Shown: positions 1-4,885 of the stretch, piece after piece
Layout: every line of letters begins with the position of its first letter
How positions within the stretch are numbered: the first letter of the stretch is position 1
Source of the DNA: an uncultured bacterium
Lineage (GTDB): Bacteria > Bacillota > Clostridia > TANB77 > CAG-508
Assembly (NCBI GenBank): GCA_905215845.1
Contig: CAJMRU010000067.1
Span: 1-5,993 of the forward strand
Direction of reading: 5' to 3'
DNA length: 5,993 nt
Position numbers and translations under genes: made by a program
Notes under the pieces: model-generated
What the model was told of the DNA's origin: nothing
Databases searched by the model: none
What the model saw: the letters and a program-made list of their open reading frames with translations, nothing else

Positions 1-22
1 AAAAATTATTATATTATTAGTT

Positions 23-53
23 AAAACTCTAAAGTTATTCTCTTTAGAGTTTT
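23..53 (-). terminator. Hairpin terminator downstream of pnp
   Basis: A perfect 12-bp inverted repeat (AAAACTCTAAAG / CTTTAGAGTTTT) with a 7-nt loop starts 28 bases after the pnp stop codon in the direction of transcription. The distal arm ends in TTTT and is followed by AT-rich sequence, not a long U-run. It probably ends the rpsO-pnp transcription unit. Its symmetry means it could also act on transcripts arriving from the other side. The stem is read directly from sequence; the terminator role is inference. Confidence 0.7.
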
Positions 54-80
54 ATATTTCTAAATTTATTATCATTTTGT

Positions 81-2201
81 TTATTCTTCTGTTTTTGGTT
101 CTACTAAGTCTTTCATTGTCAAGTTTATTCTACCTTGGTCATCTATTTCTGTAACTCTAACTGTTACTTTATCTCCAACATGTAAAACATCTTCTACATT
201 TTTTATTCTTTCTTTTGATATTTGAGAAATGTGTAGTAGTCCTTCTTTTCCACCACATCCTAAGTCTACAAAAGCTCCGAAGTTCATTATTCTAACTACT
301 TCTCCATAGTAAATTCCATTCACTTCTACTTCTCTTACTATGTCTTCTACCATTTCTAATGCTTGTTCTGCTTTTTCACTATCATTTGAGTAGATAAATA
401 CTTGACCATCTTCTTCTATGTCTATTTTTACACCTGTTTCTTCTATTATTTTGTTTATAACTTTTCCACCAGGTCCTATTACATCTTTTATTTTTTCAAC
501 TTTTATTTGTGTTCCAACGATTCTTGGTGCATATTTTGAAATATCAGCTCTTGGTTTATCAATTACTGGTAACATTACATCTTCTAATATATGTTTTCTT
601 GCAATTCTTGTTCTTTCAAAAGCTTCTTTTATTATATCGTATGATAGTCCATCTACTTTTATATCTACTTGTATAGCAGTTATTCCTTTTTCTGTTCCTC
701 CTACTTTAAAGTCCATATCTCCAAAGAAGTCTTCTAGTCCTTGTATATCAACCAGCATAACATAGTCTTTATCATCTTCTGGATTAGTTACTAATCCTGT
801 TGAAATTCCTGCTACTGGTCTTTTTATTGGTACACCTGCATCCATTAGTGCTAATGTACTTCCACATATACTTGCTTGTGATGTTGAACCATTTGAAGAT
901 AATACTTCTGATACAACTCTTATTGCATATGGGAATTCTTCTTTTGTAGGAATTACTGGAACTAATGCTTTTTCTGCTAATGCTCCATGTCCTATTTCTC
1001 TTCTTCCTGGTCCTCTTGATGGTCTTGCTTCTCCTACACTGTAACTAGGGAAGTTATAGTGGTGCATATATCTTTTAGATTCTTCTGTATCAATTCCATC
1101 TAATACTTGTTCTTCACTAGCCATTCCTAATGTTGCAACAGATAATACTTGAGTTTGTCCTCTTGTAAATAATGCACTTCCATGTGTACGAGGCAATAAC
1201 CCAACTTCACATGATAATGGTCTTATTTCATCAAGTTTTCTTCCGTCTACTCTTTTATGCTCATTAAATATTAAATGTCTTACACATTTTTTCTCTAATT
1301 TATAAATTGCTTCTCCTATATCTGATTTATGTTCTTCTAAAGCTTCTGTTCCAAATTTTTCTTCATAAGTTTTTGCTATTTTTTCTGATAATTCTGAGAT
1401 ATTATTATCTCTTGTTTCTTTATCTTCTTCTTGAACTTTTTCAGTCATTTCTTCTCTAAAATTTTCTTCTATAAAGTCATATACTTCTTTATCTACTTCA
1501 AATGATTTATATTCAAATTTTGGTTTTCCTATTTCTTCTTTCATATTAGCAATAAATTTACATATTTTCTTTATTTCTTTATGTCCTTCTTTTATTGCTT
1601 CTAACATTATATCATCTGGAACTTCATTTGCTCCTGCTTCTATCATAGCAATTTTTTCTTCTGTTCCTGCAACTGTTAATGTTAAATCGCTTTTTTCTCT
1701 TTGTGCTTCTGTTGGATTTATTATAATTTCTCCATCTACTAATCCTACATTTACTGCTGCTGTTGGCCCTCCAAATGGAATATCAGAAATTGATAATGCT
1801 GCTGAAGCTCCAATCATTGCTGCTACTTCTGGTGAATTGTCTTGGTCAACACATAATACTGTTGCAACAACTACTACATCATTTCTAAAATCTTTTGGAA
1901 ATAGTGGTCTTAATGGTCTATCTATTGCTCTTGATGTTAATATTGCTTTGTCACTAGGTTTTCCTTCTCTTTTTATAAAGCTTCCTGGTATTTTACCAAC
2001 TGAATATAATTTTTCTTCGTAATCTACTGATAAAGGGAAAAAGTCTATTCCGTCCCTTGGCTCTTTTGATGCTGTTACATTAACAATAACAACTGTATCT
2101 CCATATCTAACTAATACACTTCCATTAGCTAACCCTGCCATTTTACCTGTTTCAAAAACAAGTTTTCTTCCTGCTAATTCTGTTTCATAAGTTTTAAACA
2201 T
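81..2201 (-). CDS. pnp: Polyribonucleotide nucleotidyltransferase (PNPase)
   Basis: This is a complete 706-residue PNPase, normal length for the family. It catalyses phosphorolytic 3'-to-5' degradation of RNA to nucleoside diphosphates, and the reverse polymerisation, as a trimeric cytoplasmic ring in mRNA turnover. The domain order is intact: first RNase PH-like domain (about 10-145), helical linker (about 240-310), second, catalytic RNase PH domain (about 315-550), KH domain (about 555-620, with IGPGGKVINKI) and S1 domain (about 625-700, with GEVVRIMNFGAFVDL and GLLHISQIS). Active-site hallmarks are present: the GPGRREIGHGALAEKAL segment (397-413), the phosphate-binding SNGSTSQASICGS (436-448), and the acidic GDMDFKVGG segment (494-502). 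The ATG at 2201 is preceded by AGGAGGT (2207-2213) at good spacing, which fixes the start. It lies 250 bases downstream of rpsO on the same strand. No key motif is missing. The E. coli homologue is autoregulated through its leader; nothing here shows the same mechanism. Confidence 0.98.
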   Translation of the reverse strand: MFKTYETELAGRKLVFETGKMAGLANGSVLVRYGDTVVIVNVTASKEPRDGIDFFPLSVDYEEKLYSVGKIPGSFIKREGKPSDKAILTSRAIDRPLRPLFPKDFRNDVVVVATVLCVDQDNSPEVAAMIGASAALSISDIPFGGPTAAVNVGLVDGEIIINPTEAQREKSDLTLTVAGTEEKIAMIEAGANEVPDDIMLEAIKEGHKEIKKICKFIANMKEEIGKPKFEYKSFEVDKEVYDFIEENFREEMTEKVQEEDKETRDNNISELSEKIAKTYEEKFGTEALEEHKSDIGEAIYKLEKKCVRHLIFNEHKRVDGRKLDEIRPLSCEVGLLPRTHGSALFTRGQTQVLSVATLGMASEEQVLDGIDTEESKRYMHHYNFPSYSVGEARPSRGPGRREIGHGALAEKALVPVIPTKEEFPYAIRVVSEVLSSNGSTSQASICGSTLALMDAGVPIKRPVAGISTGLVTNPEDDKDYVMLVDIQGLEDFFGDMDFKVGGTEKGITAIQVDIKVDGLSYDIIKEAFERTRIARKHILEDVMLPVIDKPRADISKYAPRIVGTQIKVEKIKDVIGPGGKVINKIIEETGVKIDIEEDGQVFIYSNDSEKAEQALEMVEDIVREVEVNGIYYGEVVRIMNFGAFVDLGCGGKEGLLHISQISKERIKNVEDVLHVGDKVTVRVTEIDDQGRINLTMKDLVEPKTEE

Positions 2202-2242
2202 AATTTACCTCCTAAAAATTATTTTGCACCAAATTTTTTGTC

Positions 2243-2402
2243 ATAGCAAATTTAATTCAGATTGTAACCTCTATAATATATTATTCACTACTATTCGCTG
2301 TCTTAGGTAACATATAAAATTTAATTATGTTTTATTGCATTTAGTTTGTTATCTTCTCATAATACATTATACAAGCTACTTACCTAATTTTAAATTTGCT
2401 AT
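2243..2402. repeat. Nested inverted repeats in the rpsO-pnp spacer
   Basis: The spacer upstream of pnp is bounded by a perfect 13-bp inverted repeat: ATAGCAAATTTAA at 2243-2255 and its complement at 2390-2402. Inside it is a second pair, TTAGGTAA at 2303-2310 and TTACCTAA at 2380-2387. The 160-bp span fits a small palindromic element or a folded pnp 5' leader. No coding potential is visible. The AT-rich background makes chance similarity possible, particularly for the inner pair. Confidence 0.4.
2366..2394 (-). promoter_or_regulatory. Candidate sigma-A-type promoter for pnp
   Basis: On the minus strand a perfect -10 TATAAT (2366-2371) lies 17 bases after TTTAAA (2389-2394), a 4-of-6 match to the -35 consensus. 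A start near 2359 would give a pnp leader of about 155 nt containing the inner spacer sequences. It would let pnp be transcribed independently of rpsO. AT-rich DNA yields many chance matches, but the exact -10 and ideal spacing make this the best candidate in the spacer. Confidence 0.5.
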
Positions 2403-2410
2403 AATCTCAT

Positions 2411-2439
2411 AAAAGCCCATGCTAAAATAAGCTCTGGGC
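2411..2439 (-). terminator. Terminator-like hairpin after rpsO
   Basis: Starting 12 bases after the rpsO stop codon, the minus strand reads GCCCA-GA-GCT-TATTTT-AGC-A-TGGGC and then TTTT. This forms a two-part stem (5 bp plus 3 bp with a small internal loop) and a short U-run. The GC-rich stem stands out from the AT-rich surroundings. It probably ends or weakens transcription between rpsO and pnp. The short U-tract suggests partial read-through into pnp is possible. Confidence 0.7.
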
Positions 2440-2451
2440 CTTTATCTTTAA

Positions 2452-2715
2452 TTATTTTCTTAATCCTAATTTTTCAACTATTGTTCTATATCTATTGATA
2501 TCTTTTTTAGCAACATAGTTTAATAAATTTCTTCTTTTACCAACCATTTTTAAAAGTCCTCTTCTTGAATGGTTGTCTTTTTTGTGAACTTTTAAGTGTT
2601 CTGTTAATTCATTAATTCTTTCTGTTAAAAGAGCGATTTGTACTTCTGGAGAACCAGTGTCATTTTCTTCTCTTTTATATGTGTTAATTATTTCTTGTTT
2701 TCTTTCCTTTGTCAT
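2452..2715 (-). CDS. rpsO: 30S ribosomal protein S15
   Basis: This is a complete 87-residue S15, close to the usual 88-89 residues. S15 is a primary binder of the central domain of 16S rRNA and nucleates assembly of the 30S platform. The family signature is clear: TGSPEVQIALLTERI near residues 21-35, the RNA-contacting DNHSRRGLL segment near 47-55, the GKRRNLLNYV segment, and a C-terminal helix ending in LGLRK. The ATG is preceded by GGAGGTG (2721-2727) at good spacing. The gene has its own promoter and a structured leader upstream and a hairpin downstream. pnp follows on the same strand, the classic rpsO-pnp neighbourhood. Nothing in the protein is unusual. Confidence 0.98.
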   Translation of the reverse strand: MTKERKQEIINTYKREENDTGSPEVQIALLTERINELTEHLKVHKKDNHSRRGLLKMVGKRRNLLNYVAKKDINRYRTIVEKLGLRK

Positions 2716-2740
2716 TTTTACACCTCCTATTTTTGTTTGT

Positions 2741-2790
2741 CCTTTAACTGAGCTTAAGATTTGGTGCTTGTCTTGAAGCTAAGTAAAAGG
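2741..2790 (-). promoter_or_regulatory. Structured rpsO 5' leader, possible S15 autoregulatory RNA
   Basis: The rpsO leader contains a long imperfect hairpin. On the minus strand CCTTTTACTTAGCTT pairs with AAGCTCAGTTAAAGG at 13 of 15 positions. After a one-base bulge the stem continues as AAGA/TCTT, leaving an 11-nt loop. It ends 13 bases before the Shine-Dalgarno sequence and lies wholly inside the predicted transcript. S15 is known to repress its own translation through leader structures in several bacteria, and these leaders differ between lineages, so an autoregulatory role is a reasonable inference. On the opposite strand the stem is followed by a T-run, but no plus-strand gene precedes it. 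Confidence 0.55.
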
Positions 2791-2813
2791 TATGTTTTTT
2801 TATTAACACACCT

Positions 2814-2842
2814 ATTTTACTATATTTTTTATAAAATTTCAA
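2814..2842 (-). promoter_or_regulatory. Sigma-A-type promoter for rpsO
   Basis: On the minus strand TTGAAA (2837-2842) is followed after exactly 17 bases by TAAAAT (2814-2819), each a 5-of-6 match to consensus. Transcription would start near 2807, giving a leader of about 90 nt that contains the hairpin at 2741-2790. The -35 box lies inside one arm of the palindrome at 2833-2860. This is the best promoter-like sequence upstream of rpsO. Confidence 0.65.
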
Positions 2843-2860
2843 GTGGTAAATTGAAATTTT
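2833..2860. repeat. 10-bp palindrome between rpsO and the DGR-target gene
   Basis: A perfect inverted repeat, AAAATTTCAA / TTGAAATTTT, encloses an 8-base loop (GTGGTAAA). Each arm carries a TTGAAA -35-like box pointing outward. The minus-strand box matches the rpsO promoter well. The plus-strand box (2851-2856) has TATATT 17 bases later (2874-2879), but that would start transcription on top of the ribosome binding site at 2882. The palindrome could instead be a weak terminator for the upstream minus-strand gene, though no clear U-run follows on that strand. Its role is unresolved. Confidence 0.4.
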
Positions 2861-2936
2861 TCTTATATTACTTTATATTTTGGAGGTGTAAATGGTAAAA
2901 TTTTATGATATCAAACTAGAAATTAATACATTCAAA

Positions 2937-2954
2937 GTGCTACACAACAAGCAC
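2937..2954 (-). other. Small hairpin spanning the stop codon at the end of the variable repeat
   Basis: On the minus strand GTGCT (2950-2954) pairs with AGCAC (2937-2941) around an 8-base loop containing the last codons; the stop codon runs into the second arm. DGR target genes often carry a hairpin or cruciform just after the variable repeat that supports mutagenic homing. The position suits that role. The stem is short, however, so chance is a real alternative. Confidence 0.3.
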
Positions 2955-3066
2955 CGAACGGAACCCATAGTAGCTCCCCTCATTACCATGAGTAATGTTC
3001 AAACCGAGCATACCTGCATTGGAACCACTACCGCAATAGCCTCCACGTACAACAAACGGAACCTCG
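2940..3066 (-). repeat. Putative DGR variable repeat (VR) at the 3' end of the target gene
   Basis: The last ~40 codons encode FVVRGG, a short divergent stretch (YCGS), GSNAG, a second divergent stretch (MLGLNITH), GNEG, then SYYGFRSVLVV and stop. This matches the C-terminal pattern of DGR-diversified C-type-lectin targets, in which fixed RGG, GSNAG and FR-V blocks frame residues encoded by adenine-rich template codons. Most codons at the presumed variable sites end in T or C, as expected from AAY template codons mutated at their first two positions. G+C is 58 of 120 (about 48%) across 2941-3060, against 27% in the 60 bases just beyond the gene and about 27% at 3241-3300. The exact limits, particularly the upstream one, are approximate, because the matching template repeat is not in the window. 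Confidence 0.75.
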
Positions 3067-4757
3067 CCATGTCCTATTAATACCATATCATCATCCCATG
3101 CTCTAGCATAGTTAATATCTCCTTGCATTGCTTCTAAAGCTGTTTTGAACCATCCCCATGGGTTATTTGTACCATCTGTTGAATTATATGGTGCATAAAA
3201 TGAAAATTCTGTTGATACTTCATTTACTCCTATTCCTTTATGTTTTGCCATATTATTATAATTTGCCTCTGTTATTCTTCTTCTTGCTTCATGATATTTT
3301 TCTTCTCTTTTATTCCAATCCCATAATTCTCCTTGAGTTAGTGTTGTTCCTTCTTCTAGTGCTATTTTATTTGTCTTTTCTTCTTCACTTACTTCATATT
3401 TATCCCATAAGCTTGTATATGTTGGATTTATTTTTCCATTTTCAAAATATTTTATGCTTCCATCTGCACTTTTTCCATAATTATTTATGTTCCAGTTTTC
3501 ATTATCTAAATATCCTGCTACTCTTTCCCATGTTCCACCGTTCATATCATATATTCCTGTTACATTTCCTGTTGTACTTGCTAATATTCCATTTGGTGTA
3601 TTGTAGTTATGAGTATCATCTGCTCTACTATACCATCCTTCATCGTTTGTTCCTTTTGGACCTTGTCCTGTATACATATCATACCAATGACTATTTGGAA
3701 CTAATGAACCTGCTCCATTTATTTTTGGTACATTTCCATATTGACTATAACATAAATATGCTACTGCTCCCCATTCACTATTTTTTATTAAATGGCTATT
3801 TGCATAATTTAGTCCATATTTTTCTTTTTTACTTCCTGCTATATCCATACTTCTTTTTTGGCTTTCACCTATTGTTATATATCTCCAACTTATTTTATTT
3901 GGTAAACTCTTTGCTATTGTTGTTTCATCTGGTGCATATTGTTGAGCTGATGAACTACTACTTCCATTTCCTACTGCTTTTCCATCTTTATTTGTTCCAC
4001 TTGCTTCAAATTTTGCTACCCATATTCCACTTAATTGTCCTCCTCCTAGACTAAAGGCTGGATGCACTATTGGTGTTGTTTTTGTGTCTACACTTTCACT
4101 TATTGTGTATTCTTTTCCATCTTTATCTTTATTTGTATTTCCTTTTAGGAAATTTACTTCTATATTTTTCTCTCCTGTTATTCTATATGCATATCTTGGT
4201 ATCCATACATACATACTTCCTAGCTCATTTTCTTTTACTACTTGACCTTCTTGTACTTTTCCTTCTTTATATGTTCCATCACTTAACATGATGTTTGCCC
4301 ATTTTTTTGTATTGTCATAACTATACCATTCTGGATCTTCTTTTGAACATACTACCCAATCTGTTCCATTATGTTTTACTGGTATCATTCCAGTTGTTAC
4401 TTTTGGACTATTTACATTTTTACTTTCATTGAATCCTTCTTCTGATGGTACTTCACTTGTTATTCTATTTAACAAGCTTTGTAGTTGTTGCTCTTCCTTA
4501 GTCTTAGCCTCTTCTGTCTTTTCCTTTGCTAATTTTGCCTGAGTTAGTATTCCATTATCTCCTGTTAGCATTGCTATACTTACTCCTGCTAAGATTAATA
4601 GCACTATTATGTTTAGTATGTTATCGATGGTTAGGCTATAGAAAATCAGACTAGCATGAATTACTAGACTAGCCTGACCATCTATAACATTCATCGTAGT
4701 AAATTGCGATAACTTTTTTCTACATTTTTCTATGGTGTTTCTATTATTTCCTCTCAC
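2940..4757 (-). CDS. Membrane-anchored FGE-like (C-type-lectin fold) protein, probable DGR target
   Basis: This is a 605-residue protein. Residues 49-64 (NIIVLLILAGVSIAML), then TGDNGILTQAKLAKEK, match the pilin-like N-terminal helix and following segment common to this family in gut clostridia. A charged, coiled-coil-like stretch follows (about 75-100). From about 120 to the end is a formylglycine-generating-enzyme-like domain with landmarks VWIPRYAYRI (184-193), GIWVAKFEASG (244-254) and GIYDMNGGTWERVAGYL (401-417). It ends in a probable DGR variable region (about 566-605). Such domains usually act as diversified ligand-binding surfaces, not enzymes; I see no convincing catalytic cysteine pair. 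The likely location is the cell envelope, lectin domain outward. The start is a GTG preceded by AAAGAGGT (4768-4775); an internal ATG at 4694 is an alternative without an obvious site. Oddly, the usual short prepilin leader (GITLIALVIT-type) is missing, replaced by sequence carrying an inverted repeat. The ligand is unknown. Confidence 0.8.
   Translation of the reverse strand: MRGNNRNTIEKCRKKLSQFTTMNVIDGQASLVIHASLIFYSLTIDNILNIIVLLILAGVSIAMLTGDNGILTQAKLAKEKTEEAKTKEEQQLQSLLNRITSEVPSEEGFNESKNVNSPKVTTGMIPVKHNGTDWVVCSKEDPEWYSYDNTKKWANIMLSDGTYKEGKVQEGQVVKENELGSMYVWIPRYAYRITGEKNIEVNFLKGNTNKDKDGKEYTISESVDTKTTPIVHPAFSLGGGQLSGIWVAKFEASGTNKDGKAVGNGSSSSSAQQYAPDETTIAKSLPNKISWRYITIGESQKRSMDIAGSKKEKYGLNYANSHLIKNSEWGAVAYLCYSQYGNVPKINGAGSLVPNSHWYDMYTGQGPKGTNDEGWYSRADDTHNYNTPNGILASTTGNVTGIYDMNGGTWERVAGYLDNENWNINNYGKSADGSIKYFENGKINPTYTSLWDKYEVSEEEKTNKIALEEGTTLTQGELWDWNKREEKYHEARRRITEANYNNMAKHKGIGVNEVSTEFSFYAPYNSTDGTNNPWGWFKTALEAMQGDINYARAWDDDMVLIGHGEVPFVVRGGYCGSGSNAGMLGLNITHGNEGSYYGFRSVLVV
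4618..4690. repeat. 21-bp imperfect inverted repeat inside the 5' end of the DGR-target gene
   Basis: Positions 4618-4638 (starting ATGTTATCGATGG) and 4670-4690 are inverted copies matching at 19 of 21 positions, separated by 31 bases that contain repeated AGACTAG/CTAG motifs. The repeat lies where the family normally encodes its prepilin-type leader, and family-like protein sequence resumes just downstream of it. It may be a small palindromic insertion (MITE-like or an insertion-sequence scar) that stayed open in frame, or a hairpin affecting translation. The repeat is seen directly; its origin is inference. Confidence 0.65.
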
Positions 4758-4795
4758 TCGATTTTTACCTCTTTCTTAATTTTATTTCACTAGCT

Positions 4796-4824
4796 ATTGT
4801 ATTTTTTCTGTTTTCATTGTACAA
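4796..4824 (-). promoter_or_regulatory. Candidate promoter of the DGR-target gene
   Basis: On the minus strand TTGTAC (4819-4824; the TTG matches) is followed after 17 bases by TACAAT (4796-4801; 5 of 6). A start near 4789 gives a leader of about 30 nt with the AAAGAGGT ribosome binding site at 4768-4775. It lies between the transposase gene and the target gene. Whether it belongs to the insertion-sequence end or to the original upstream region depends on where the element stops. Confidence 0.45.
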
Positions 4825-4838
4825 TTAAAGCATAGTTT

Positions 4839-4885
4839 CCCCCTCCCCAGAATGAACGGGCTTTTGACGGAGTATTCAATTGTTT
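4839..4885. other. GC-rich stretch at the 3' (ori-side) end of the IS91-family element
   Basis: Just downstream of the transposase stop the sequence becomes GC-rich (23 of 43 bases over 4835-4877) in an AT-rich background. It contains CCCCCTCCCC (4839-4848) and GAAC (4854-4857) followed by GGGCTTTTGACGGAG. IS91-family elements replicate by rolling circle from an origin at this end and need a tetranucleotide such as GAAC or CAAG next to it. The boundary could therefore lie at about 4857/4858. I could not identify a diagnostic origin hairpin, so this placement is tentative. Confidence 0.4.

Larger units (their letters stand above)
2892..3080 (+). pseudogene. Possible 5' remnant of a plus-strand gene, antisense to the variable repeat
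   Basis: An ATG at 2892 follows GGAGGTG (2882-2888), nearly the same start signal that rpsO uses (GGAGGTG then A-rich then ATG). The first ~16 codons (MVKFYDIKLEINTFKV) are AT-rich and look like an ordinary N terminus. From about 2938 the frame enters the GC-rich variable repeat in antisense and stops at 3078-3080, so the later residues are very unlikely to be selected protein. I read it as the surviving start of a gene cut off when the neighbouring block arrived, or as a fortuitous ribosome binding site. A real 62-residue peptide is the least likely option. I recognise no family. Confidence 0.25.

Noticed and set aside
418..765. Plus-strand open frame of 115 codons
   Set aside because: Antisense to the conserved KH and catalytic parts of pnp, with no ribosome binding site or recognisable sequence.
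1837..2022. Plus-strand open frame of 61 codons
   Set aside because: Antisense to the conserved N-terminal part of pnp; a shadow.
3158..4054. Plus-strand open frame of 298 codons
   Set aside because: It is antisense to the target gene, extremely rich in Leu, Phe, His and Tyr from the reversed AT-rich codons, and has no family motifs. It is a shadow frame.
4070..4291. Plus-strand open frame of 73 codons
   Set aside because: Same Leu/Phe-rich antisense composition over the target gene.
4639..4669. Repeated AGACTAG motifs as a CRISPR or iteron array
   Set aside because: Only two short copies lie within a 31-bp spacer; there are no regular repeats or spacers.
2940..4757. Reading the target protein as an active formylglycine-generating enzyme or sulfatase modifier
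   Set aside because: Only the fold-level motifs are present. There is no sulfatase partner nearby and no clear catalytic cysteine pair, while the C terminus fits a DGR binding protein.
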